Source of the DNA: Wyeomyia smithii
Taxonomy: Eukaryota > Arthropoda > Insecta > Diptera > Culicidae
Direction: 5' to 3'
DNA length: 64,000 nt
NCBI RefSeq assembly: GCF_029784165.1
Contig: NC_073695.1
Span: forward strand, 191,669,357-191,733,356
Shown: one piece after another, positions 22,497 through 34,955 of the stretch
How positions within the stretch are numbered: the stretch's first letter is position 1
Layout of the letters: the number at the start of each line of letters is the position of its first letter
Program-made: the position numbers and the translations under genes
The notes under the pieces: generated by a model
Seen by the model: the letters and a program-made list of their open reading frames with translations, nothing else
Told to the model about the DNA's origin: nothing
Databases searched by the model: none

Positions 22497-22852
22497 AAGG
22501 CATCCAAGTAATGCATAATTACTTTGAAGTGTTGTTTTATTCTCGTGCAACAAACTTCCAGTGTTTATTTAATGGAAAGTTTCTTGTTTTGAGCACCCAA
22601 TGGTAAACTCTATGATTCGTCAATGAAACACTCTGAATAATGCATTTTGTGCGTAGTTCTACATCAGGTATGCGGTCGTGTTTTGGAAACAACCTGAAGA
22701 AAAAAATTATTGTCTAAGACTTTACCGAAGACATCATACTAATAAAACGAATCGTTCCGGCTTAAAACTATTTTCTGATTTTTTTCCGAATAAACTTTTG
22801 TTAGGGTGGATATTATTTTCGAAGAGAAAAAATAATCAAAAAACAAAAAAAT
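22497..22852. other. Unassigned short interval
   Basis: AT-rich sequence between a MITE and a HINE-like element. It includes TTTACCGAAGACATCATACT, a phrase of the type found in degraded mosquito repeats. No gene is visible. Confidence 0.35.
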
Positions 22853-23637
22853 CACAGGAGGGTTGTGTGCAAAGCCACGACCGCAAGGTTGAAGTAGAAT
22901 ACTTTTACAAGAAAGATAACCCGGCTGCTTGCGTGTCAGTCATTTTGAAATCGGATTTGTTTCATATATACCGCATTTTAAGCACAGTATCAACAAATCG
23001 TTATAAACATCACACTGCTGTGCATTTGCAGCAGCATCAAACCTCAGTTGCAGTTTATTAATAACCATTCGTTATGCTCTTCCAAATACATTTAGTATCC
23101 TTTAAAAAGGCCGATCGATATCGGTGCTGAGATCCGCTGCAACTAGTGCGCTATCCATTGTTACGCCACAGCTGTGGCCGCTATCCGCTATCGCTGGTAT
23201 CCTACTGCACTGCTACTGCTGCTGCTAAGGGATGACTGCTGTTGTCGCTGTCTAGAACTATTATGAGCAGCTCCGGCTGAAACAGGCTCTTATATAGGCC
23301 AAATAGCATGTTTTCAATTGCAAGGTATATGATCCTGTCGACCGTGCTTGGGAAGCAAGCATATGACGACCAATCAGAGGTCGAATTTTTCGTTTTGACA
23401 AGGCTTGACTATTTTCAATAGTACAATAGGTTGAATAATAAAATTACAATTATCTCCATTTGGGATCAATCTTAGAAGATTTTCTAATCTATTGCTGCAA
23501 GAGCGAAGAAAATCCATCGAATACTAACAGATTAATTAGCATTTGAAATTGGACATATTTTTCACTTTTTTCGGTTTTAGATTTTCATTTCACATCCTTA
23601 TGTAGCCGAACTTCCTGAGAGAAGTATTCTACTTCAA
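22853..23637 (-). mobile_element. Promoter-bearing HINE-like element, complete copy E1 (minus orientation)
   Basis: Read on the minus strand it begins TTGAAGTAGAATACTTCTCT (end at 23637). It has CCTCTGATTGGTCG (inverted CCAAT), AGCACGGTCGACAGG, the TATA box CCTATATAAGAG (about 23289-23300), a CAG/GCA-rich leader and a 16-nt hairpin at 23097-23112 (loop TTTA). The matching inverted repeat GTATTCTACTTCAA is at 22902-22889. A further 36 bases follow, containing GGTCGTG / CACAACC, which pair as a terminal hairpin with one mismatch. Asymmetric inverted repeats plus a 3' hairpin in a T-rich site is the Helentron/HINE layout. There is no conserved ORF. It is about 97 percent identical by eye to copy E2 at 58010, so recent. 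Confidence 0.78.
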
Positions 23638-23830
23638 AAATCAAATATGACAATTATAAAAAATATAATTAAATAGGCACATTATGCTTGGAACTACTCC
23701 ACTAATTTAATTATGTGTGTATTATACTAGTCGACGAAAGCGAAAAAAATAAAAAATAAAGAGCTCAAACTGAAAATATGAAATGAAATGCTCTATGCTC
23801 CTAGCGTGCTCGAAAGTTTAAATCTCTAAA

Positions 23831-24612
23831 GCGGACATTACACGAAGCAAAGATTTGCCTAAAATGACGGTCAATATTTGTTTGTCCGTGTAATATCAAA
23901 GTATTTGCCTGAATTATTTGTTTAAAAATATTTGCCATCGTATTTGCTGAACAGAAAATTAGGCAAACATTTGATTCGTCTAATGTCGTTCTTTGCTAGT
24001 GAGGTCACAACCGAGCGAATAATTGCTTGTATTTTTTCTTTGTTCATACCGAAATTTGGTATGAGCAAACTGCGGTAAATGGATTTGAATGTGTCACTTT
24101 ACCTCAAATGTTTTGATTCCACTTGATGAGAGTAGTCCTTGTAGTTGTATAAACACGTGAAACTGATATAGTTTCACATAAGTAAAGGTTTTTGAATCGT
24201 TAAAAAATATTGAAACCAAATTTACACGTCATGATTCAATTAATTATTATTTAATTTCTTCATCGAACTTGATAATATAATTGCAGGGTCAAGTAATACG
24301 GTAAATTTTACCTATAATCGATGTTATTAAATTGAAAATGGATCTGATTTTTCGAAAAAGTGACTTGAAATAAATATTTCAATTAAACTCAAATCAATGG
24401 TTTCTTTTTTTCCCAGCATCAATACAAAAATACAGCGAATATATTTGCGAAAAAATGAGCGAAGAGACTTTGATGTCATTCGAGCAAACAGAGTTTTGAA
24501 CAAATATTTGTTATAGTGTAATAGCTTAACAAATATATTTACCTCAAGAAAAAGTCTGCGCAAATTAATTACATACCAATTATTGCAAATATTTGCCTCG
24601 TCAAATGTCTGC
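23831..24612. mobile_element. MITE-like element with GCGGACATTACACGAAGC ends
   Basis: The left end GCGGACATTACACGAAGCAA and the complement of the right end GCAGACATTTGACGAGGCAA agree at about 23 of 28 positions; AAATATTTGC words recur on both sides. There is no coding capacity. The flanks (CTAAA and TTAAGG) give no clear target duplication. Confidence 0.65.
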
Positions 24613-24956
24613 TTAAGGATTTTACGCACTTCCGGTTTGGCTTGGAGCAAGAGGCAATTGGCAAAAGTCACAGATACGATGAAAAAAACTGTTTAATTTT
24701 TCATTTATTTTCAGTTTGAGTTCAATTTTTTTCACTTCTTTTGATCAGCTGTCAATACTATAATACAATAATACAATAATGTAAGATAATAACTTTTCAA
24801 CCGTTTACGTGAGTTTTGGTGACTTTAGCCATTCCGAAAGTGGCTTAAATGTAATTTTCCCGTGAGCAAACGTAGAAGCAACAAACTTTCGAGCAAAATT
24901 CCCATAAATAGTAACGAAGCTAGGGCAAAACCTGTGTTAACAAGTGTCATCATCAA

Positions 24957-25306
24957 GAGCGGGGGCCTAGTGTGGTTGGTAACGTCTCCACCAACTACGC
25001 TCGACGCCTGGGTTCGAATCCAACCGCCGACATAGGTGTCGATGGTTGTGAGGTGGCGTGATCCACTCACAACCAACCCAACTGGTCTAGATTCAATCCT
25101 AGCCGACACCAGGAGATTTTCTGAGGCGAAAAAATCTCTGGGATCACGCCTTCCATCGCATGAGGAAGTAAAGCCGTTGGCGCCGGTCCGTTGATAAACG
25201 GGTCGTGAGTTAGGGTCCTGGGTGTGGAGTCGCCTCCCTGGGCGTCGGTGATTGGCCACAACAGTGGCGGAACTAGACCGACGGAAAATAAGCGAGAATT
25301 AAAAAA
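24957..25306 (+). mobile_element. Full-length tRNA-derived SINE, family 2, with perfect target duplications
   Basis: A Pol III promoter is visible: A-box-like GTGTGGTTGGTA (about 24970-24981) and an exact B box GGTTCGAATCC (25011-25021). The 350-bp body ends in a short A run. The 15-base sequence AAGTGTCATCATCAA occurs immediately before (24942-24956) and after (25307-25321), a perfect target-site duplication. This shows LINE-mediated insertion that is fairly recent. A 3' fragment of the same family lies at 20665-20740. Confidence 0.92.
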
Positions 25307-25321
25307 AAGTGTCATCATCAA

Positions 25322-25970
25322 TTTTGTCGCGAAATCAAATCGGATGATTGAACTTTGTCTAAATGTTTTTCTGGTGTTGTTATGTTGTATTTAGTCTGAA
25401 CTTTATTCCTGTTTATTTATGCATAGTTTCTATTTTTTTTAAATGTATTTTGAGATGTTGATTTATTCTTATTTATTATTGATCGACAATTCGTATATAT
25501 TTGTGACCATTTTTTATGATGTGCTATTTTATATATTTTATATATTTTCGAAATGTTGGACTTTTACTTTACTATTTTTCATTTGTAATGTTCTTATGAC
25601 TATTTTCATTAGTCTAACTAGTCAAACTTATCTACCTTAACTTATCTAACTAGTCAAACTTATTGAAATTTTGCCAACCAATTTCTGAATTGTTTTATTT
25701 GTTATACTGTATCAAGCATTACATTTTTTCTGGGAATAACGAAAGATTTTTTCTAAATTGTGCTTCATTAAAATATTTAAATTTTTATTCGAAGTTAACG
25801 TTAATTAAATTTTAATACAAAGCTAACGAAGCTCTATTGTAACTTAGTTTCATTTTTTGCAAACTAATTTTTGAAGAGAATGTTAATTTGTCAAAAAAAA
25901 AAAGAAATGTGCAGAGGACGATGAAAAAGACCAATAATTGAGCAACGCAGTAGTAAAATAAATAAAATAG
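25322..25970. other. Unassigned AT-rich interval
   Basis: Strongly AT-rich with an ATATTTTATATATTTTCG run near 25530 and a repeated TCTAACTAGTCAAACTTAT phrase (about 25612-25662). No gene is visible. Confidence 0.4.
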
Positions 25971-28644
25971 TACGAGGGTGGTATCCAAGACACGACACGG
26001 TTCGACTTTAGCACACATAAGCCAAAAACGAGCGGTAAAGTTCAAACATAATTTATAGTTTTCTTGTTTTGCTTTTAACCAATTCAAGCTCAACAACCAC
26101 CAAAAGAAAGGCATTTTGTCCATTATGTTGCCGAAATGGAATACCGGAATCAGTAAGACGGTTCTGGAGATATGGCCGGAGCAAGTTCCAGTAATCTAAT
26201 AGAGATAATCAAAGCAGTACTTAGTACCGTGCTGTACCTCTAATTCCCCGGGAGAGGCATATCAAGTGTCTAGGTCGTTAAAGGCTGTCCCCGTTGCGTT
26301 CCGGATACTTCCAGATTATTGAGCCTAAATTCATCAGGCGACACATCTAACGACTTACAATCCTCAAACTAGTTCATTGGTGGCCATATATTGTTAAGGT
26401 CATATGCCACCAGAGAGTTATAAAAAGAAAAGCGTTTATTTCTAACATGGTCCGATTTTGACTACAGAAAAAAATCTGATTATTTATTTGCAGACATCTA
26501 CTTAATAAGAAAAAAATACTGTTTTTAACATTGATGAACACCTTTCATCCTAATGCAGTCAATTTTCTTCAACATGCGAAAAGGCAATTTCTTATATAGG
26601 TCTTAATTAAGAACGATTTAGTAGAAAGTAAACTTCCTTTCGTCTTCAAATGCGCTAGTGAAAGATGGCTCACTTACCGATTCCGAAGCAGCATCATTGT
26701 CGGTTTCTTACAACTACTTAGTAAAGATGTCACATATAAAAATCCTGTACTTACAAGTTCGTTGGAAAAGTAACGATAAAGAGTTGCAGTTTTTAGTCGA
26801 ATATTTAGATTTACAAAAATTTTGAAATTGACATTGAAATTTATGAACATTTTTTTATTTTAGGCCAATTGAATTATTTATTCATTAAGCAGACCCAGAA
26901 AAGAATTAATCAGTTTTAAAAAAACAAGCAACAAAATGCCATATTTGAAAGTCGTTTGTCTGTTTCCTTCAAAAATAAACCTAGCTCGGTTTGATAAACA
27001 ACATTAACCTCTCCAATTGATATTTGCATAATGTTGTTCAATTACAAGTCCGGCAATGAAAGGTTGTGTTTATATGTTTAGTATCTAAATAGTTTCTTGC
27101 AGATGCTGATGTAATATTTTTGTTATTGAAAAATACGAATATGAATGTTCAAAACCTAACGTCAAGATGCATATAATTTGTTTTTTTTTATGCCACAACT
27201 GCGTAATGCAACTAGGATTGTCATATTGAATTAAATTTTTTTAACTGGAAAAATATAACCATCAGTACAGCTTAAACGAGCCATCTGAACTATTTGTTTA
27301 AAAATCTTTGCGAAGCATATTGATTTTCTATTGTCTTTTAAATAGCCTATAGTTGGTCATTTAAATAAATCTTAGAAAAACAGAGTGTAGAATTCAAGAA
27401 GACAGCAACCCAATGCAACTTCAAATTTTAGGAATTTGAAAGAAGTTTTTATCATTAAACATGGATATGAAAATCACTACAGTTGCAGTTCAAATGCCAT
27501 CTACTCGTCACGACATCCAAAACGAAGGAAGCAACGGGGAAGCAAGCTTCTGATTAGTAGAATGTCCAGGATTTTTAACACAACTTTTGTTGAAAAGATA
27601 TTTTAATTATTATTTTCAGATTAAGACATTGGTATTTGAAATCTGTTCAGAGGTAGTAAAACAAAAAGCACTTTGAAACGATGAGAAAACATCTGTTGCA
27701 GCTATATAAAGCGAGCTCGTGATTGGTTGAAAGCTGCGAAACTGAACTAGAAAAATTGGATTTCAACTGAACTTTTTACTAATATACTGTTCAATGTACA
27801 ATGCACAATGTACAATGATATGCCAATTATTGTATCACATGCTTTGGCAACCGTCGTCGTTCGATCAAAGCATTGTTGGTCAAAATCCGTTCAGTTGTAA
27901 TCACATATTGGATGCAACATCCAACATCGTGATATACTGTTGCGTACAGAATTATTTTGTCCCCGGCCGCACAGCGCAAACACGCACCACTGTACGTCGA
28001 CAGCAGCTACATTGTTTCCACTTGGCTTGACTGCACACAAACGGTAATCGAGTGCTACTGCACTGACGACGAGCGACTGTCTTCTCATACATGGCTCGGT
28101 GCAGTACTGTTGCCTGTGCCAGCATGTGTTCCTTCAAGACATCAGTTTTAATAACATTCTCACAGCTGATCGTTTAATTGTCTGATAAAGGAGGTTGTTA
28201 CGAACTTTCCGGAAAAGCTTCACTTTCAAGACACCAAAATAGTCTAGGTTCATAGAAGCAAATATTAGTTGACCTGTTGGGACGGGGAGATTCTGTCAAT
28301 TTTTTTTGCCACTGATATAGAGGTTGTCATAGCAGGCAGTTGGTATCCACACATGAAGTCTGTGCCAGGAGTGCTCGCATGTGATTGGTACATTGTTAGT
28401 GAAAATACGACCTTGAAATTTTTCATCAATTTTCACTGTTTAACAATTAAGTAACAATGATATATGAAGAATCACAAAATTGTCCATCATTTTATCAATC
28501 CAACGACATATTGATTATTGTGATCCATCATGTGGTTACATCAGTATTACCGTTTGAAATCTTTCATTCCGACGTTACATCTTGGTTTTTAGTTTCCTCA
28601 GAATGTATCACGATATAGTGCGGTTAGACGTAGTCCTACGTCAA
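25971..28644 (-). mobile_element. Long or composite HINE-like element, copy E6 (minus orientation)
   Basis: The 5' end is TTGACGTAGGACTACGTCTA (complement of 28644-28625), a near-perfect palindrome shared with the other copies. Next on the minus strand come GAAACTAAAAACCAAGATG (similar to copy E4) and CCAATCACATGCGAGCACTC (about 28390-28370), like CCAATCACTACC in E5 and E8. A second CCAATCAC...TTTATATAG pair lies at about 27732-27702. At the other end, GTCGTGTCTTGGATACCACC (about 26000-25977) matches the 3' terminal hairpin of E5 and E8. At 2.7 kb it is much longer than the others, so the middle probably holds other insertions. Treating it as one element is an inference. Confidence 0.5.
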
Positions 28645-31600
28645 AATAATCTCTAACACCAAAGATAAACAACACGAGAAAAAAAATGGATTAGATTGTC
28701 ATCAATTTTTTTAAGCTTTGTCGTTGACAGCAAATGAAACTGACGGAGTCACTGTGAAAAGAAATTTTATAAAGAAGTTAAACGATCAACGTTAATTTAC
28801 ATGACATCAATTAATTGAGCATATAAACATAAAAATTATTAATAATAAAAAAAATGAATTGATGAAGAACTTCACTAATATTGCTAAAATCCCGATTTAA
28901 CTAATGAATTCTGAATTTGATTATGTCTTACTTTGTTGTCAATTAAGAAAGCTGAGAGCAAGTGATAAGAAAAAGTTTTTATTTCGAATCAATTTTTTTT
29001 AACAATAATTTTCTTCTAGTCACTTGTTCCATTTTTGTTTTTTTAACTCTTTAGCAATTGTCAACGTAATATGCGTGTTTTTTTCGTTTTAATATCAATT
29101 GTTGTTCTTTGTTTAATTCTAGTTGTTTTTTGCTCTATTTTCATTTATGTTTCAATGTTATATTTTTCAAATTTGTAATATAATTCAATTGTTTGCTTTT
29201 TAATTACGGAGCATTTAAAAAAAAATGTTATTCTCTCATGTATACATTGCATTTTTTTTAATCCGAATCAAATCGAAATATTTGAAACGAAATTGAGGTA
29301 AAAAAAAACAATTGATAAAATTAATTGAAATTGAAATATATCTTAAACTGAGGATTATTAATTGAAATTTTTATATAATTTTGAGAAAATTGAATCGATA
29401 GATTTAGACGAAACTAAAATAAATTGAAGAAAATAAGAGCCAGATTTAGGCAATTATTTAGAGCAAAAGTTACAAACCGAAGAAAAGAAATTAGTTCCAA
29501 ATTATTTATTTTATTTCAAGTATTGCCTTGTATTTCGTTCAAATTTATTTCACGATTGATTTTAATGGGTAATTTTATTTTGAGAAGCCTACAAAGTTAT
29601 TTCGGCTGAGTATTTATGATGATGAACTGTTTTTACTGCTGAGTCAACGCTGTTATTAGCGGAGCATTAGAACTCTCTCAAAATTGACTCAACATTTCTG
29701 GAGTTCTCGGGTTTTTTATACATATGGAAACTCTTGCAGCAACAGTTTGCCAGTACAAGAACAGAGCTACAGCGGCCGATTCGATATCACGCAACCGGAA
29801 TTCAGTAAAGTTTATTTTATTTGACTTGATCAGTAAAAATTAAGAAGAGTTTGGATATCACCAAACGTAACGACGGAGGCACGTAAAATTTTATTTGTAA
29901 AATTTATTTCCAACTTTTATTGCTACCAATCAACATCTGAAGTAGGGATCTATCCTAATAGTGAATGATAGGGCGCAAACATTTCCTGTCGTCATTTTTG
30001 TAAATATCAGGACCACACAGTGTTATTCTAACTACAATTTATTACGTTTCAAAAACAATTGTTACATCTAGTTAAGTCTAGTCTTGAATACACATCACAA
30101 ACAATTTGACTCAATATAAAAGATAGAAAAAACATCATTTTGACTGATAGTAAATAATAAATTTTACCCTCCATGAGGAACCCCTTTGAACCACTCTATG
30201 GACTTGGGCCTGCTTGCTCGCTTGTTTGGTCGCTCAGCAGAAACAATGAATTTTGCATCAGGCCGCCTCGGATGCGTCGCTAGTGGCTGCGAGCCTCACG
30301 AGTAGCGAGCGATAAAGATTTATAGCTAACACTTTTCCGATACAGATACCGAGCCGTATTTTTTATGCCATTCCACAGCGCTTGCTGTGGAATCCACTCA
30401 TGCCTAGGCCGGGCACGGCACGGCAAGAAAGATGTGAAAGTTTTTATGTATCGACATTTTCCTTCTCTGTTCAATGAACAAGAAAGTAGCACTGATTGGC
30501 TGGATGATGTCCGGAATGAATTGGGCATCAGGAATTGAACGATATTTTCGTTTCCGCCGTTGTTAGTGATGCCGATACTGTCATCGACGGCGCCAACGAC
30601 GACGGTGAGGATATAAACAGGAAGACACCTCCAATCGGGTATATTATTGGGCCAGTGTACGGATTTGTGTGCGAGAGAAACTATGGTGATAAGAAATCTG
30701 ATGGGAAGCTGTCTTTTATTCATAGCAAAAAAGGGTTACGTGCTGAAGCCTTTCCTGTAGTTGAATTTGTAGCAGGAGGAAATATAACCGGGAAACGGTA
30801 AGCAGATTTGCACCAACAGATTTTCCTTGTAGACATTTTTTTGCAAGTAGTTTTGGAATGCAAGGCATGCACATCGATTGCGTTGAAATTTAAAAAAATG
30901 TTTACTGTATCTTTAAACAAGAACTCCTTCGAGCTTTGATATGTGATTTGAATGAAAGGCTTTTAGAGAAAAAATATAAAACACTTACGAACGTTTGGAA
31001 TATCTGAAACATAAACGACTTATTCTAGTTATAATCTTTCAACGCTGGAGGTAAATTATGGCATTGGAGGTAAATCATTTGCTTATAATAATCTTTTCTC
31101 TGTAAAACGAACCGAATTCATTTCATTTTCGAAACACTATATAACCAAAGTGACGAAGCAAACACTTTCCGAAGCCGAAGCATCAATCCCATCCGACTAG
31201 CAGGAAGGTATAAAAACGATCATCTTTGAAAATACTCTGTGACGAAGCTTTTGTAGCAATTAAATGTTATTTAAATCAGACACGCCCATCTCCAATAAAA
31301 TGTCTCATTGACACATTAAGCAAGTCGTCAAAAGCCGAAAGAAACTATTACATAAATCTACTGGCAATCCTGTGGGAATGTTGAATGCAGTTGTTTGCGT
31401 TACGAGTTATTTACCGGTAGTGTGTTTTAATTCTAATACAGTGAAATCTGAGTTGTTGAAACTATTCAATTAAACAGTGAGATTTAATTTACACAATAGT
31501 TAAAAACAATTGAACAAATATGAAATTTATAATGTTTCGTGTTTTTAAGAAAACCAATTTTCGACTCCTGTGTACACCTAATCTACTGTAACATAAAATT

Positions 31601-33460
31601 GATGATCAAACTTATTTTCTTACTTGTTTAGGCATTTACCTCGGCCGCTGTAGCTCTGCCTGCTTCGCTTTATGGCCCTGCCCGATCGATGATAGATTGC
31701 TTCTTCGCGATATCACTTTTTATGTGAATTTTCCTCCTTCTTCCGGCAGACGCCTAGCATGTGGCCAAATAACACGAAAGATCCATCTACATTTTTCTCT
31801 CCCGTTCATTTAACATTACGAAGTTTTTTTTTCTTATTCTCAGCTTGACTCCTTCTAGACCAGATCGAATGAAAAGTGGGTCACCACCGATCGAACTGAA
31901 ATTTGTGTATCTACATGGGAGAAAAAACATCTTTATTCTGCGAATCTATCAAGATTCCGGGCGGACTACTCTATTCAATAAATGTCGGGCCGGAGGCTAA
32001 GTATCTATTAGCAAAATCTGCATGAAAACCGCAGATGATGACTGCCATCGGCTTCTCGTGTCTACCAAGACGAGGTTAGTTAATCAACGAGACTCATCAA
32101 TGAGTAATACAAGAAGTGCGTGCTCCGTTCTGTTCTGCTGTTTCCACAGCAGCCGCCCCTTAGCTCTCTCCGATTGGGTTCAGCGATAGCCATCAGCCAA
32201 AGACAGACTGACTGTTTGCAAGGGGCGGGGTTTGTTCATCATTTTAAAGTTTCCGAAGTGGCTCATTAATTTTGATTGCCTTCCACCGTTTGCTGGTCAA
32301 ATGGGATAACAGTCAGCTGGGTTCGGAAGACGTCCGAGAAGAGTTGGCAACACTATAAAGTTTAATTAAAGTGAGGCCCTTCCTGGGTGTGATAATGCTT
32401 TTCTTCGAGACGTGGGTGTCGAAAGGAAGCTAGCTGTTTTCAATTTAACCCAAGTATAGGAAAGAGCAACAGCAACCAAACCTCATTAGCAAGTTTGTGA
32501 AACACGAAGGACGAAAGGCGATCGAAGAATCGGTTCAAATTTTTGTTTCCGCGTGTCTTTTTACCTCATAATATTTGAGTTTTAAATTAATAAGATTTAA
32601 TGAATTTACTGCTTTAGTTTTATGTTTATTCATCGCTCAGTTTGGCGTGAAGTTATTCTAAAATATTCCAATATTTCATCAGGCTGTTATCGCCCTCAAC
32701 TGAAACCGGGCAAAAAAAAGACTGACTCATTTCGGCACGATTAAAGGGAGTTACTGCAGCATATCGGAACCCAGTAATTTATGACTACGACACATTGTAG
32801 TCGCCAGCCAAAGCCCGAACACGAATGTCGGTACTAATGGACTGAAGGCGACGCGCTTTCCACTCTTTGTTTACCAGCTTCAAGTTCGGAGAAAATTATT
32901 ATTTTAATTTCAAATATGTGCATATCATTTCGACCTATGGTGCACTTTCTTGTCGTTCGCCGAAATGGACCTGGCAAGGTAAGTATAATAAGGTACAAGC
33001 GAGTTTTTTTTACGTTCGCCATTTAATTTTTTATAACTTGCTTCAGACTGTTGCTCCACTCTGCCTTCTAATTTTGAGTTTTTATTCGAACTGTAGTATG
33101 TTATATGCATGGTTTCAGCTCATTTCGGTAATAATTACGGCGGAGAATGGAATGTGTGTGGAGGTACGGAGGAAGTTAACTCGATAAGTCTTGCATAGGC
33201 TCCAATCACGTGATGCACGTTAATTCGTTGAAGGTTGTTCTGTTTTGCTGCCCACGATGCCAGTAGTGAATTAATAAAAAAATAGTTTGTTAGTCATTTT
33301 TCTCATCGATTTGTATTGTATTAGTTCTCAGGCTTAAAGAGTATTTTGGAAATATAACTAGAACTAGTTTCAGCCGCTTTTTTTTCCTATGATAAATTAA
33401 AACATTCATATCGACAAAAGATATAACCAATAATATAGAATCTGCAATAATATAGATGTT
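28645..33460. other. Unassigned interval
   Basis: 28650-30180 is very AT-rich with no long open frame. 30180-30800 and 31600-32450 are GC-richer; one candidate exon is listed separately at 30520-30799. No known protein motif, RNA gene or bounded repeat was recognised. If a host gene with long introns crosses this window, this is one place its exons could be. Confidence 0.35.
30520..30799 (+). CDS. Possible internal exon of an unknown gene (weak)
   Basis: An open stretch without ATG runs from after a stop at 30517-30519 to a good donor-like site CGGTAAGC at 30798-30805. The possible acceptor AG at 30530-30531 lacks a pyrimidine tract. The predicted text includes PPIGYIIGPVYGFVCERNYG and PVVEFVAGGNITGK and looks more protein-like than its neighbours. 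I recognise no family. It may be a chance frame or part of an unrecognised transposon. Confidence 0.18.
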
Positions 33461-34690
33461 TTGACGTAGAACTACGTCTTACGGCAACATATACAGGGGT
33501 CCAGTTCAACACACGACTCCAATTTCTGAAACCGAAAACATGGAGAGCATCACGGAAATTGTCCTTTTGCAAATGTTTTAAATTTAGTCAGTTTCCAACG
33601 GATTTCCGTAATTTTTGGAACGATTGGAAAATCATCTAAGCACCCGTCCAAAATTGTAATCTGATTGTTCGAACTATTGTACTATTGAAAATTTTCAAGC
33701 CTCGTCGAAACGCAAATGTCTACCTCTAATTGATCGCTTAATGTTTCTTACCCTAACAAGGTCGACAGAATATACCTAGTTGACTAGGAATGTGCGCTTT
33801 GTGTTTTACGTATAATTCATTCCATGACTGTACCGATATCACACGGACGTTGATACTTAGGCACCTGTCTACATATATGGCGGCTGTTATGGAGTTTTAG
33901 ATAGCTGCAGAATCATTGGAAATGGCAGGCAATTCTACTAGAGAAAACGGGAGAACTAGAATCATCGGAGAATGGTTATCCGAAATGATGATAATTGAAC
34001 AAACTTGTCAGTGTTGTTACTGTTGTGATATATAATAGCACCTTTTGGTGCTCTACAATTATGTGGTTGAAGTTGTTAATACTGTGCCTAACCGGTGGTA
34101 TATACGATACAAACCCGATTTCAAGCATAAAAGTTCGGCACGGTCTGCTCACGGTGCTGAATCCGTTTTAGGAAATTCATAACACTTCATTAACAAGGAT
34201 GTAGTGTCTTGAGGAAGACGCTAATAGTTTGACATCACAGCAGAATTTCGACCTCCATACTCATGTCTACCATCGGCAATATCAAACACGCAACAATCTG
34301 CTTCCATTCGACACGGGGACGGGAACATCAAGCCGCAACACGACACGATACAATGTTGTGTTTTGTGTTGTTTTGTTATTTTGTGTTGTTGTGTTATTTT
34401 CAGATTTGATTTGATTTGATTTTTATAAGAAGGCCTTTAACCTGAGGGGCCATTCAGCTATTCCAATCTTTTTTTTTGCATCCGTATTACGAAACTGGGA
34501 CTAACTGTGGCAACTTGAAATTAAGGCGGGGCTATTTAGAATATTGCTCCAAACCAGAATAAAATGAGATTAATTATGTCAGGGCGGATATCGCACGCGA
34601 TCATGAAGCATTTATGATTTAATTAATACAATTTCTTTTCATTTTTCATTTTTCTTTCAACAGTGTCAACTTAAGCACATCGATTAGTGC
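33461..34690 (+). mobile_element. HINE-like element, copy E4 (plus orientation), 3' end missing
   Basis: It starts TTGACGTAGAACTACGTCTT at 33461. Further on come TTCCAACGGATTTCCG, CCTCTAATTGATCGC (inverted CCAAT, decayed), AAGGTCGACAGAATATACC, a poor TATA region near 33825 and the 16-nt hairpin AGCACCTTTTGGTGCT at 34037-34052. GATACAAACCCGATTTCAA matches E1. A CATCACAGCAGAATTTCGAC and CAATATCAAACACGC stretch matches E3 in reverse. The CATGAAGCATTTATG phrase near 34600 also occurs in E3. No 3' terminal hairpin is found before the next copy begins. Confidence 0.65.
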
Positions 34691-34692
34691 GC

Positions 34693-34955
34693 TTTTGACG
34701 TTGAATTACGTCTTACGGCAACATATATGAAGTACGAATTGTAAAACCGAAAACATCGAGAGCGTCACGAAAATTGCCCACTTTCAAATGTTTCAAATAT
34801 CAGTTTCCAACGGATTTTGTTCATTTTCAAAGCAAAAATGATGGACGAAAAAATATACCGCTATTTCCAAGCCTATTGCAAAAAATTTATTGACATAAGG
34901 CTGTCGTAATTCTAGGTTAACTTTGCGGTCGTGTCTTATAAACAACCCATTTAAC
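34693..34955 (+). mobile_element. Short HINE-like copy E4b with both ends
   Basis: Only about 260 bp. It starts TTGACGTTGAATTACGTCTT (34695), shares TTCCAACGGATTTTG with E4, and ends with TTGCGGTCGTGTCTTATAAA and ACAACCC, the family's 3' terminal hairpin arm sequence. The promoter and leader are absent. It follows E4 directly in the same orientation. Confidence 0.65.

Noticed and set aside
24957..25030. A possible tRNA gene with A and B boxes
   Set aside because: The B box is exact, but there is no acceptor-stem pairing to make a cloverleaf. The unit continues for 350 bp to an A tail with target duplications, so it is a SINE.
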